A stretch of 64,000 nt of DNA from Ostrinia nubilalis (taxonomy: Eukaryota > Arthropoda > Insecta > Lepidoptera > Crambidae): assembly GCF_963855985.1 (NCBI RefSeq), contig NC_087112.1, forward strand, positions 10,108,501 to 10,172,500, read 5' to 3'. The translations under genes were made by a program, and so were the position numbers. Shown here one piece after another: positions 53,136-57,944 of this stretch; positions within the stretch are counted from its first letter, which is position 1, and every line of letters starts with the position of its first letter. The notes below the pieces were generated by a model that saw only the letters and a list, made by a program, of their open reading frames with translations, did no database searches and was not told the DNA's origin.

Positions 53136-54326
53136 GGTGGTGAGGACGAGGCAGCCGTTTGACCAGAGCCAAAGGAAAGATTTGGTCATTCTAATATTCT
53201 GGCCAGACGTCATTTGGAGGCCAGGTTCATGCATTGAGTGCTTCATCATCATCATCGGGGCTTTTAGGCCTGCTATACACGGACAGCTTGAAGCAGTTAG
53301 TGTCGGCAGCTTCAAGCTGCGACTGCATAGCAAACTACGGAAACAGTTGTAACTGCTCCAGCGGTTCCGTGTAGTATACTGCAATTTGCTATGCAGTCGC
53401 AGCTTGAAGCTGTCAGATACTAGCTGCTTCAAGCTGTCCGTGTTAGGCGGGCCTTAGTCTCCGCTGTGGGAGCACAACCCTCTTTAATTTAATAAAGGCA
53501 AAAAGGAGGTTACCCTACATTGCTCATGCTAGCTAGGCATAATTTGGTGGCCAAGATCGCGCGCTCAGTACTTAACTCGTGATAACAAAGGTACCTCTTA
53601 GAGTAGGCGCACACCGTTGATTTTTCGTCGATAGTTTAGTCGGGCAGTTGATCAGTATGGGCATGTATGGGAGTGCGCATACTACGCCGATTCGATTTGG
53701 CCGATTCTTCATACAAATTAAAATCGGGCACAACTATCGGCCAACTAAAAATCAACGGTGTGCGCCTACTCTTATAGATCATGATCGTAATGATTCTTCA
53801 ATTTAACACAAGGACAACAAATTCTTTGTGAGAACACCACATACACGGTTTACGATAACGTAAGCTTATTTAACTATAGTCTGGTCCGGGAGCACGTAGA
53901 ATTTTGTCCAATGACCCCAAGCTACCATCCTTATCGCTCGCGCGTAATTATGTTGCTATCGCGCTCGCACACTCACTGCGGGCGCCCGTCGCACAATCGC
54001 GACAGCAATATAATTACGTGCGAGCGATAAGGATGGGTAGCTTGGGGTCATTGGACAAAATTCTACGTGCTCACGGACCGGGCTTTACATCATCATAAGC
54101 TTTAACTAACGTATAAATATTTTTCAGGAAATACCACACGCACGTGCTAGAGTTCGACGGCGCCGGCGGCTGGTCGTTCCGGCCGCTCGACCGCCTGGCC
54201 GCCGCCGCGCCCGCCGTCGCCATCGCCGACTACACGCACGCCGCCGCTACCGCCACCGCCACCGCCACCGCTACCGTCACCGCCGCGCCGCAGGAGGCCG
54301 ACAGAGCGATCGCTGTGCAGAACTAG
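35579..54326 (+). CDS. ABCD: ABCD1/2-type peroxisomal ABC half-transporter (14 coding exons)
   Basis: Joined exons: 35579-35737, 36088-36219, 36797-37001, 37515-37746, 38181-38320, 39025-39197, 43801-43972, 45081-45190, 46445-46604, 47835-47988, 49309-49461, 49988-50206, 51923-52048, 54128-54326. All junctions are GT/AG, phases match, and the total is 2334 nt or 777 residues (human ALDP is about 745). Order of parts: N-terminal hydrophobic segment (19-36), transmembrane domain with [14 protein letters not shown] (150-163), EAA-like motif SEEVAFYGG (337-345), Walker [10 protein letters not shown] (538-546), Q-loop Q596, signature LSGGE (653-657), Walker B YALLDE (673-678), H-loop H707. This family works as dimers in the peroxisome membrane and imports very-long-chain acyl-CoA for beta-oxidation. 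ABCD1/2 fits better than ABCD3 because of motifs such as NSMIRYLEG and CTSAVS. Six exons have extra partial copies in the introns. Confidence 0.93.
35930..35983 (+). repeat. Diverged copy of the exon 4 5' end in intron 1
   Basis: TTCTTCCACCCTGTAAGG, then CCAGAAGAACCTGCGTCGCT and TCGCCACGCT, align with the exon 4 acceptor and first codons at 37505-37556 (CCAGAAGGACCTGCGTCGCT) with a few mismatches and small indels. Confidence 0.75.
36088..36219 (+). CDS. ABCD: ABCD coding exon 2 (cysteine-rich)
   Basis: Acceptor CAATTCCAG, donor ATT followed by GTGAGT, phase 0 to 0. Residues 54-97. It carries C73-x3-C77-x4-C82-x2-C85 within [17 protein letters not shown], with no counterpart that I know of in vertebrate ALDP. 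It ends in an acidic linker. Confidence 0.8.
36239..36376 (+). mobile_element. RTE LINE tail in intron 2
   Basis: GGTGGACCGACGATCTGGTA through GTCATTTGGCTGAAACGAAC, ending in a GAAC repeat. It begins 19 bp after the exon 2 donor. Imperfect ACCCT-type flanks hint at a target duplication. Confidence 0.75.
36388..36483 (+). repeat. Interspersed repeat, family shared with 44294, 59650 and 63160
   Basis: GGTTGGGTTTTTATTGGCGG, then TCAAGCTGAAGATCC and GGTGGGAACGAGAAGTG. The same blocks occur at about 59770, 63165 and, inverted, at 44300. Confidence 0.6.
36797..37001 (+). CDS. ABCD: ABCD coding exon 3
   Basis: Acceptor CAATCTTGCAG, donor ATTG followed by GTGAGT, phase 0 in and 1 out. Residues 98-165 begin the transmembrane domain, with the family hallmark [15 protein letters not shown]. 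It includes LKIIVP-like [15 protein letters not shown]. Confidence 0.93.
37271..37475 (+). repeat. Two decayed copies of the exon 4 acceptor junction in intron 3
   Basis: 37271-37309 reads TTTTCCCACCCAGTAGGGCA then CATAATCCAGAAGG. 37439-37475 reads TTTTCCCACTCAGTAATGCA then CATGTCCAAAG. Both mimic the true junction CCAGTAAGGCACATAGTCC at 37511-37529. Confidence 0.7.
37515..37746 (+). CDS. ABCD: ABCD coding exon 4
   Basis: Acceptor ATCCTTCCAG, donor CATAG followed by GTGAGA, phase 1 in and 2 out. Encodes [20 protein letters not shown], the [15 protein letters not shown] segment and [19 protein letters not shown], strongly conserved in ABCD1/2. Confidence 0.93.
38181..38320 (+). CDS. ABCD: ABCD coding exon 5
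   Basis: Acceptor AAACTTTCAG, donor CTCG followed by GTGAGT, phase 2 in and 1 out. Encodes [20 protein letters not shown] and [20 protein letters not shown], the next membrane helix pair. Confidence 0.92.
38356..38390 (+). repeat. Partial copy of exon 5 in intron 5
   Basis: GTGTTCACCAATCAGTGGCG then CACCTGTACAGCT, 36 bp after the exon 5 donor, copies the part of exon 5 around 38202-38236 with one base missing. Confidence 0.8.
38499..38697 (-). mobile_element. Non-autonomous Helitron in intron 5
   Basis: Minus strand: 5' TCCTATCCTACTAATATTAT, 3' CGGGTGAAGCCGCGAGCA then AAAGCTAG|T. Confidence 0.7.
38713..38925. mobile_element. Two RTE fragments in opposite orientation
   Basis: 38713-38840 matches the RTE coding tail on the minus strand (ACCTTGCTGCCCCATTGGCC). 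38841-38925 matches the last coding part on the plus strand (GAGGCCTATGTTCAGCAGTA), ending in GATGATG. Confidence 0.6.
39025..39197 (+). CDS. ABCD: ABCD coding exon 6 (EAA-like motif)
   Basis: Acceptor CTGTTTCTACAG, donor CACAAG followed by GTGGGG, phase 1 in and 0 out. Encodes [39 protein letters not shown] and [12 protein letters not shown]. The last block is the EAA-like motif between membrane helices 4 and 5. Copies of its 3' half are scattered through the following intron. Confidence 0.93.
39225..39674 (+). pseudogene. Exon 6 copy 2, split by a hAT MITE
   Basis: 39225-39261 (CTAGCGTGATCTGCCTGACG) and 39545-39674 (CGCTTCGGCGCGCTGGCCAG through GACACAAG) together form a nearly complete exon 6 copy with donor GTAGGA. 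The CTCTTCACACCTAG before it resembles an acceptor but lies only about 30 nt from the exon 6 donor. Seven bases are missing near the start. Confidence 0.85.
39262..39544. mobile_element. hAT-like MITE with 8-bp target duplication
   Basis: Ends TAGGGTTGCCAGGT and ACCTGGCAACCCTA are flanked by GCTGCGCC on both sides (39254-39261, 39545-39552), an 8-bp duplication as expected for hAT. It contains a run of about 15 G (39341-39355) and GCCGGACAT-rich sub-repeats. A second copy is at 44017. Confidence 0.88.
39711..39938 (+). pseudogene. Exon 6 copies 3 and 4 (132-bp tandem period)
   Basis: Copy 3 is 39711-39806 and copy 4 is 39843-39938. Each has the first bases of the exon (TAGCGACGGTGGTGA) joined to ATGCGGGCGCAGCTGAGG through CACAAG, with about 77 bases deleted between. 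This deletion puts the two parts in different frames. Copy 3 has donor GTAGGA; copy 4 reads ATAG before GGTGGGA. Confidence 0.8.
40004..40104 (+). CDS. Candidate alternative exon 6 (copy 5), phase-compatible
   Basis: The acceptor-like TTAGTTAGTTTTGCAG ends at 40003, followed by GGCAATCG where exon 6 has GGCCAGG. The exon is 101 nt and ends CACAAG before GTAGAA. Its length gives phase 1 in and 0 out, exactly as for exon 6 (173 nt), and the frame is open: [20 protein letters not shown] then [14 protein letters not shown]. It lacks about 24 residues in the middle, and the conserved glutamates of SEEVAFYGG are replaced (LTKVAFYGG). It could be a mutually exclusive exon or a fossil. No expression evidence is available here. 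Confidence 0.4.
40120..40256. mobile_element. MITE with long inverted ends, internally deleted copy
   Basis: AAGCCTGGTCTGCGCGC on the left and GCTCGCAGACCAGACT on the right. The centre holds GCGACAGCAATATAATTACG. Larger copies at 48973 and 53877. Flanked by TA. Confidence 0.65.
40293..40484 (-). mobile_element. RTE LINE 3' end in intron 6
   Basis: CCAAATGACGTCCACTGCTG through GAACTTTTCTGCCCAA is the minus-strand RTE coding tail with a GTC-type tail. It interrupts the exon 6 copy array. Confidence 0.75.
40485..41080 (+). pseudogene. Exon 6 copies 6 to 10
   Basis: Copy ends, each directly before a GT: 40542 (GTGGGA), 40655 (GTCGGT), 40750 (GTGGGA), 40948 (GTCGGT) and 41080 (GTAAGA, the best consensus). 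All keep GGAGGAGGTCGCCTTCTA and CACAAG. Starts are near 40485, 40570, 40692, 40851 and 40984. A second acceptor-like TTAGTTACTTTTGCAG at about 40796 is followed by an in-frame TAG. Confidence 0.8.
41095..41280 (+). mobile_element. Helitron-like repeat in intron 6
   Basis: GACTGAATGACTGACATAGT at the left and TACGAAGTCGCGGGCGGCC at the right, the same family as 59070-59605. It ends CCAG instead of CTAG. Confidence 0.5.
41452..41567 (+). pseudogene. Exon 6 copy 11 and a 5' exon fragment
   Basis: 41452-41491 (GGAGGAGGTCGCTTTCTACG, then CACAAG before GTAGGA). 41519-41567 carries the other half of the exon (GAGACGGTGGTGATAGGGGC, then TGTCGCCGCGTTTCGGCG) and lacks a donor. Confidence 0.75.
41587..41765. 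mobile_element. MITE, TIR family shared with 53599
   Basis: Left end AGCCTAGGCGCAGACCACC, right end GGTGGTCTGCACCTAGGCT. Centre GCCGATTCTTCATACAAATT is shared with the 53599 copy. Confidence 0.7.
42341..42845. mobile_element. Inner TIR element nested in the foldback
   Basis: GTTACGCTAAAGATAGGTGT then TAAGATTAGCCGGCTAAAC on the left is matched by the inverse on the right, ending CTATCTTTAGCCGTAAC. Arms are about 70 bp. The centre includes a GC-rich block at 42620-42670. Confidence 0.65.
42850..43140 (-). mobile_element. Degenerate RTE LINE fragment
   Basis: The minus-strand frame reads [20 protein letters not shown], then FEKDVNRRI and [11 protein letters not shown], matching the mid-C-terminal part of the RTE protein at 84-1289 with frame damage. 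Confidence 0.75.
43801..43972 (+). CDS. ABCD: ABCD coding exon 7
   Basis: Acceptor TATTTCGCTTGCAG, donor GACG followed by GTGAGC, phase 0 in and 1 out. Encodes [40 protein letters not shown] and [14 protein letters not shown], the fifth and sixth membrane helix region. Confidence 0.93.
44017..44293. mobile_element. hAT-like MITE, second copy, 8-bp target duplication
   Basis: Same TAGGGTTGCCAGGT ends as 39262-39544. TTCCCACC flanks both sides (44009-44016, 44294-44301). Confidence 0.88.
44294..44440 (-). repeat. Interspersed repeat, inverse copy of the 36388 family
   Basis: The minus strand contains GGTTGGGTTTTTGTGGCGG and GATCCTGGCTACACGAGAGG. The hAT MITE inserted into it, because TTCCCACC belongs to this repeat. 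Confidence 0.6.
44441..44590 (+). mobile_element. LINE 3' UTR fragment, 4935-7830 family
   Basis: TTCTTGCGCTGCTTCTTCTC and AGCACTGGACAGGCAGTGG match the family UTR, ending TTGCATAAATAAACAATTT. Confidence 0.5.
44600..44805 (+). mobile_element. Non-autonomous Helitron, 5'-eroded
   Basis: The body shares TATCGAGGAAGGCT and CCAATAGGAGCAGAGCA with the 54341 copy in the opposite orientation. It ends ATCGCGGGCACAGCTAG|T. Confidence 0.65.
45081..45190 (+). CDS. ABCD: ABCD coding exon 8
   Basis: Acceptor CATCTGTCCACAG, donor TACAAG followed by GTGACG, phase 1 in and 0 out. Encodes [20 protein letters not shown] and [17 protein letters not shown], the conserved helix leading from the membrane domain to the nucleotide-binding domain. 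Four extra copies follow directly. Confidence 0.92.
45191..45750 (+). repeat. Four tandem exon-8 copies (122-bp period)
   Basis: Exon-like copies at 45229-45312, 45351-45434, 45473-45556 and 45595-45678. Each is 84 nt, separated by identical 38-nt spacers that begin with a GT donor (GTGACG) and end with CATGTCACAG. The four are identical to each other but differ from exon 8 by four synonymous changes, one Asn to Asp change, an in-frame 3-nt loss and a shorter 5' end. Placed after exon 8 in phase 0, each is open: [20 protein letters not shown] then ERLMSSYK. A fifth unit starts at about 45716 and then diverges. The 38-nt spacers are too short to be introns, but skipping to copy 2 or later leaves an intron of 160 nt or more. 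Confidence 0.85.
46165..46405. mobile_element. hAT-like MITE with 8-bp target duplication
   Basis: Ends TACAGTTGCCGCGAATA and TATTCGCGGCAACTCTA, flanked by GTCTACAG on both sides (46157-46164, 46406-46413). It lies 39 bp upstream of exon 9. Confidence 0.85.
46445..46604 (+). CDS. ABCD: ABCD coding exon 9
   Basis: Acceptor CATCTGTTCCCAG, donor GAAG followed by GTATGT, phase 0 in and 1 out. Encodes [20 protein letters not shown], then [13 protein letters not shown] and [11 protein letters not shown], the linker before the nucleotide-binding domain. The alanine/histidine-rich [10 protein letters not shown] stretch is lineage-specific as far as I can tell. Confidence 0.9.
46623..46777. mobile_element. 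hAT-like MITE directly after the exon 9 donor
   Basis: Ends CAGGGTTTCCCAAAC and TTTGGGAACCACTG. Flanks ATCTAAGC (46615-46622) and ATCTGAGC (46778-46785) form an 8-bp duplication with one mismatch. It starts 18 bp into intron 9. Confidence 0.82.
46924..46959 (+). repeat. Partial copy of the exon 9 3' end with a strong donor
   Basis: GGTCACCTTCCGCGACCGCC then AGCCCGTGCCCGAGG, followed by GTAAGTT. The donor is closer to consensus than that of exon 9 itself. It is preceded by CTCTAG. The one change inside, CCA to CCC, is synonymous. Confidence 0.85.
47040..47272 (+). mobile_element. LINE 3' end with CTTT tail
   Basis: TGTGATGTCCATGGCAATAA then ATGTTTCTTTCTTTCTTTC. The same trailer occurs inverted at 63738-63800. 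Confidence 0.55.
47321..47473. repeat. Small hairpin with ATGTCATT-type units
   Basis: GTTTTGACGCAGGACGTCAT then ATTCGCAAATGTCAT on the left is mirrored by ATGACATTTTGCGAATATGA then CTTTGCGTCAAA on the right. The centre has TTACTTTCTC and CACTTTCGTAAT units reminiscent of the 33773 hairpin. Confidence 0.65.
47474..47705 (+). repeat. Possible retroposed 3' end with poly-A
   Basis: Balanced-composition sequence ending in TGCAATCAATAAAGCTACG and AAAAAAAA, that is, a poly-A signal and a short A tract. No frame is recognised. Confidence 0.35.
47835..47988 (+). CDS. ABCD: ABCD coding exon 10 (Walker A)
   Basis: Acceptor CATGTCCCACAG, donor TCCAG followed by GTACGA, phase 1 in and 2 out. Encodes [20 protein letters not shown] and [15 protein letters not shown]; the P-loop serine codon is completed in exon 11. 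Confidence 0.94.
48276..48366. repeat. Hairpin repeat
   Basis: TCGCCACTTTACAAGAATAA then CGTG is mirrored by CACGTTGTTCTTGTAAAGAG then GCGA. Confidence 0.6.
48367..48972. other. Intron 10 sequence, repeats of uncertain type
   Basis: 48540-48745 contains repeated blocks such as GGCGCCACTGTAGAGTAGGG and GGCGCTACTGTAAAGTAAGG. 48750-48900 looks like another MITE. No coding signal. Confidence 0.35.
48973..49182. mobile_element. MITE with ~90-bp inverted ends, copy 2
   Basis: AAGCCTGGTCCGTGCGCACG on the left, TGCTCACGGACCAGGCTT on the right, with GATAAGGATGGG in both arms. Flanked by TA. Confidence 0.8.
49309..49461 (+). CDS. ABCD: ABCD coding exon 11 (Q-loop, cysteine-rich insert)
   Basis: Acceptor CTTCATTCCAG, donor CAGAG followed by GTGAGA, phase 2 in and 2 out. 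Encodes [16 protein letters not shown] and MFYIPQR with Q596. Between them is a segment rich in cysteine and histidine ([12 protein letters not shown], then HDQC) that replaces the short KPPPQR-like linker of vertebrate ALDP. Confidence 0.92.
49533..49785. mobile_element. Two RTE stubs in intron 11
   Basis: 49533-49590 is a plus-strand 3' end (ACTGCTGGAACGGCATTTGG, ending GACGATGATG). 49709-49785 is a minus-strand stub (GTCGTCGTCGTTTCAGCC, then GACGTCCACTGCTGGACAAA). Confidence 0.65.
49988..50206 (+). CDS. ABCD: ABCD coding exon 12 (ABC signature)
   Basis: Acceptor TTATCATCTTCCAG, donor CACAG followed by GTCAGT, phase 2 in and 2 out. Encodes [15 protein letters not shown], an arginine/alanine-rich helical part, and [18 protein letters not shown] with the LSGGE signature. 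Confidence 0.95.
50590..50708. mobile_element. Hairpin MITE in intron 12
   Basis: ACCTCCTTACTAATAAAACT on the left and TTTTATTAGTAAGGGGGTT on the right. The arms continue inward with TTGATCAGTGTTTTAAA and TTTTAAAACAGTGATCAA. Confidence 0.75.
51173..51447 (-). mobile_element. tRNA-derived SINE
   Basis: The minus-strand head has box A TTTGGTGTAGTGGTTCG and box B GGTTGCGGGTTCGATGCCC. A SINE body follows, and an ATTT-repeat tail at 51173-51196. It is inserted in intron 12. Confidence 0.8.
51923..52048 (+). CDS. ABCD: ABCD coding exon 13 (Walker B, H-loop)
   Basis: Acceptor GTCTGTTTTCAG, donor GTCTG followed by GTGAGT, phase 2 in and 2 out. Encodes [20 protein letters not shown] and [14 protein letters not shown], with Walker B D677/E678 and H-loop H707. 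Its 3' half with the donor is repeated ten times downstream. Confidence 0.95.
52049..53158 (+). repeat. Array of ten exon-13 3' copies separated by CAT microsatellites
   Basis: Units of about 88-110 bp: GTGAGTACC, a run of CAT (5 to about 14), CAG, GTGGTGATGACGAGGCAGCC, then the exon 13 end up to GTCTG. Copy ends, each before GTGAGT: 52158, 52255, 52359, 52469, 52579, 52667, 52771, 52881, 52991, 53089. Copies are nearly identical, with single differences (for example TTTAT for CCAT in the 52771 copy). As extra exons in phase 2, most would read TGG TGA at once, a premature stop. Confidence 0.9.
53267..53453. mobile_element. Hairpin MITE with TTA duplication
   Basis: Ends GGCCTGCTATACACGGACAG and CTGTCCGTGTTAGGCGGGCC. 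Arms share GCAGCTTCAAGCTGCGACTG. TTA lies on both sides. Confidence 0.75.
53599..53773. mobile_element. MITE, second copy of the 41587 family
   Basis: Ends AGAGTAGGCGCACACCGTTG and CAACGGTGTGCGCCTACTCT. Confidence 0.8.
53877..54085. mobile_element. MITE with ~90-bp inverted ends, copy 3
   Basis: Same family as 40120 and 48973 (GCGACAGCAATATAATTACG centre). It ends 42 bp before the last coding exon. Confidence 0.8.
54128..54326 (+). CDS. ABCD: ABCD coding exon 14 and stop
   Basis: Acceptor AATATTTTTCAG, phase 2 in, stop TAG 54324-54326. Encodes [17 protein letters not shown], the conserved end of the nucleotide-binding domain, then a low-complexity alanine/threonine tail encoded by GCCACC hexamers (about 54246-54285) and ADRAIAVQN. 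Confidence 0.93.
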
Positions 54327-54340
54327 CAAAACATACTTTA

Positions 54341-54561
54341 CTAGCTGTGCCCGCGACTTCGTACGCGTGAAAACCCGTTTTCCGCAACATTTTTCATTAT
54401 TGCTCTGCTCCTATTGATCGTAGCGTGATGTTGTATAGCCTATTATAGCCTTCCTCGATAAATGGGCTATCTAACACTCAAATCGGACCAGTAGTTCCGG
54501 AGATTAGCGCGTTCAAGTAAATAAACAAACAAACTCTTCAGCTTTATAATATTAGTATAGA
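54341..54561 (-). mobile_element. Non-autonomous Helitron in the ABCD 3' UTR
   Basis: Minus strand: 5' TCTATACTAATATTATAAAG, 3' CGCGTACGAAGTCGCGGGC then ACAGCTAG|T. It starts 14 bp after the stop codon. The first plus-strand AATAAA after the stop (54520-54525) lies within it. Confidence 0.75.
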
Positions 54562-54640
54562 TTTGCAGAGTGGCGTACATGGGCAGCATTGCTGTAGTAA
54601 AAACATTTTATTTGCTGTGACACGATGTACATTCACTTTT

Positions 54641-55473
54641 TAAAGGCTGATTTACACGTATTAAGTAGATAAGTAGATAACTATGGTACTTCCTGTCAAG
54701 TTGGTGGGCGGGGCTTGTCCTTTGACACGTTTTGACAAACACTTTCATAGTAAACAAGAGCTTGACGTTTGGAATTAAGTTAAAATTTAGTTACGCTGCA
54801 AATTGATCACATAAAATTAAGTTAAAGCACAGAATAAGTAATAGTACAGGTACAGAAGGATTACTCCGCAAGACGATTTAAATAAATGCGAGTCTTGCTA
54901 CGACGCGATACAGTGGAATTCAGCTCGCACAGCACTACGTACCTACAATTTTATTCACCTACAAGTTTTGTCTCTTTCTATCGCGTGCCTCTGAACTCTT
55001 CTTACGTTGTTAGGGTTGCTGTCTAGTGAAAAATTAATTAATCTACTTATATGTAATGAGGTACGTATGTAGGTAAGTACGCATTCATTATGGAAAACCT
55101 TGGTAGGTTAGGTTCCTATACTATCCTAAGAATTATTGATTACCTACATGACCAACATACCTTTCAGCATCTTTGGGAAGCGAAAAAAAAAGATAAATCC
55201 GGTGTAGATTTCTTTTCGAATTTAAACACCCGAACCCCGCACAATAGGTATTTCTCTTTATGCCCATTTTTAAATAATACTTCGATCATAGAATTAGGTA
55301 CATACTACAACGCACGCCAGCGTCCTGACGGGCGCGCGCGTGACACTCGACTGATATAATACCCGCCGGCGGGGCGCTTCGCTGTAGGTAATTATCGGAT
55401 GTACCGCGCGGAGTGAGCCAGGCCTGGTTAAAGTTAAATACTTAACTACTTAATACGTGTAAATCAGCCTTTA
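54641..55473. mobile_element. 833-bp element with 28-bp perfect inverted ends
   Basis: TAAAGGCTGATTTACACGTA then TTAAGTAG at the left, exact inverse at the right (ending AAATCAGCCTTTA). An 89-codon plus-strand frame (55090-55359) starts MENLGRLGSYTILRIIDYLH and has no recognised domain. 55320-55400 is GC-rich. Confidence 0.8.
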
Positions 55474-57029
55474 GAGGCAATACCAACTTTTTCGTCAAAA
55501 AGTCGTTTAGTCACTTTTGCTTTTAATCCGGCGCATTAGACTACATTTTTGTAGCTTAATCTACAACTAAATATTACGGCCATTTTTATAGCAAAACTCA
55601 CATTTCTTACAACCACATGCGACACAGTGTTTTTCTTAACATGCAGTCGTTTATACCACTCGATTTCCACCAAGCAAGTCACATCACTGGAGTCAGACTT
55701 AGAGCTGCTATTGACGTATGTGACATGACTGCACCGACTGAACTAAACGAAAACAATATGAAAAATTTTCCATAAAATTTCTTCAGTACAATGTACAGAT
55801 TTTTTCGACCGGTAACTTTTATCGGACGAATAAAAATGTGTACTAATTAAACACAAACGAGTTATTTCGTTATCTAGTAACAAACTTAAAAACCAACGTT
55901 TCATAGTTTGAAGTAGAGTCACAATCAGCAAGAAAACTAATACGTCATAATTATCATCATTTTATAATAAAGAGTGATTACCTCTTTCATCTATCATGAG
56001 ATGACGCAGGCCGTCAAATTTTATATTTATATTATAATATTATCGGTGAGAATTACAAAATTACACGTTTACTATACTTAGCATCACAAAGTAGGCGACA
56101 CACCATCCAAAAAAGGAGATTTTCAATAAACTTTGCATGTGATATAATGAAACAAAAAATCGTAGCAATATAGTAAGTTACCATTATTAGAATCGGTGAG
56201 GAACGCGTGTTAAAGTTAGGCCTTATGGTGAGTCCAGGATATGTTAACACGTTATAAAATACAGTTATGTTATATAACAAAAGCTAAATAACATGTAACA
56301 TAATTTGGACGCACCTTTACGTATACGACGCACAAATAGCGACCTTAAAGGAATTAGTGACGTACACTACGATTTTATGTAACGTTAGTGATGACGTACA
56401 CTACAATTTATGTAACGTAGATGACGTTTTATGTAACGTTACTGCACGTTGGATTAAAATAAGATTTTTATAAGGAATATAGTACCAGGAACCACGACAC
56501 CAGTAGTAAATGTAGTGATTATTATTATGTAGTTTTTGATTCGAATCAGAAATTTGACATTTAGAACTGTCATTGCTATGTGTGATGTGATACGACTGTT
56601 CAATTTATATGATTTTATTATTACAATTTGAAATAATACAAATAATGAAAATGTGATTTCCAGTTATTTACTTGATTTTTATTTTATTTGAATTATATGT
56701 TAATTGTGTAATGTAATTTTTTACTTGTAATGGCAACATTGCTTCTGTCAATTTACTGATTTGAATCGTAAGCTAGAGTTTAGTTAATTATTATTAAGTG
56801 ATGAAATTTTCTCTTTTATGAGATTATCAAATGGCTGTTGATGACTTTTATTATTGTGATTTATTTTCTTCGTAAATGTTTTATTGTACTTGTGATTATA
56901 ACATATCGGAGATCGTATGGATATAGTTTTTTATTTTATTTATTTTCTACTTTTGCTAAAGCGTGTATAGTGTAAATACGTTAGTGTAAAGAGAGGTTTT
57001 ACAGGGCGAGATACAATAAAGGGTTTGTA
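55474..57029. other. AT-rich 3' flank; possible distal ABCD 3' UTR end
   Basis: 56358-56445 holds three tandem units resembling GACGTACACTACGATTTTAT then GTAACG. CAATAAAG at about 57014 is a plausible poly-A signal after a T/A-rich stretch. No coding frame is recognised. Confidence 0.3.
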
Positions 57030-57621
57030 TTAACGTAATGTTTTTTATTCCGAATTATTATTACCTACATAATCTATCCTTACAACATGTACATTTTTAC
57101 ATTGAAACTAGGTCATTTTCAGTCCAAAACGAAAAAAATACTTATCTGGAAAAAGAAGAGACCAATTTTTTTTATTGTTTGCGAAAGAAGAAATGTGACC
57201 ATCTACAAAAAATAACTATCTAATAATCAGTTATAACGTGAATTAAGAAAACTAGTAAAAGTTATAAAAAGTTATCTGTAAGTTAACATCAAGTAACACT
57301 TTTCTGCCTTAGGCCCTGCTACCAGAATAAGTTCTTTTAAAAACGAAAACCTAGATAATTATAATGTTAACAATACGGTAGGAAATAAAAAGCACTCGCT
57401 AGGTATCGAGTAAACACAGGTCACTGGATCGAATAAAAAACAACGCGTTATCTGGGTTGAACGCTCTGCTGAAGGTCAACAAATAACCAGTGAACTTAGA
57501 AAGTTGTTGATGTTTACCTGCTTAAATCATTGTTACGTGCTTTCCAGCGACATGTTACTCGCATATGTATGATAAGAAGGCTCTTTTATTCACATACTCG
57601 CCAATTTGTGTGAGAATGACA
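57030..57621. other. AT-rich stretch, nothing recognised
   Basis: A 61-codon plus-strand frame (57038-57223) has no domain. Confidence 0.45.
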
Positions 57622-57629
57622 CTATAGGG

Positions 57630-57818
57630 CAGGGGTGGCCAACCGGTCGATCGCGACTATTAGTCCAGACGATCGTGGCAAGGCAAAAAAATACTACATG
57701 ATTGTGTACTAAACTATGGTGTTTCATTTAAGATTTCAAGAAGTAGGTAAGTGGTAGATCGCCTAGGGTTTCGTTAGGAAACCGTAGATCTTATGTCTAA
57801 TCAAGATGGCCACCCCTG
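57630..57818. mobile_element. hAT-like MITE with perfect 8-bp target duplication
   Basis: Ends CAGGGGTGGCCAAC and GATGGCCACCCCTG, flanked by CTATAGGG at 57622-57629 and 57819-57826. Confidence 0.9.
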
Positions 57819-57944
57819 CTATAGGGTATTTCCCACCAACAATCAAATGACGCACTTTTTAAAACTGTCAAAACGATACTCCCATAAATTTTGTATGGCA
57901 ATACTGGCCAGTGACGTCACTATTTTGTCAACATGCACGTTTTC

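Noticed and set aside
52049..53158. CRISPR-like appearance (regular repeats of about 70 bp with variable spacers)
   Set aside because: The repeats are copies of an adjacent eukaryotic exon with a splice donor, and the spacers are CAT runs. There are no cas genes and the genome is an insect's.
54147..54329. Minus-strand glycine-rich frame over the last exon
   Set aside because: It is the antisense of the GCCACC repeat in ABCD exon 14.
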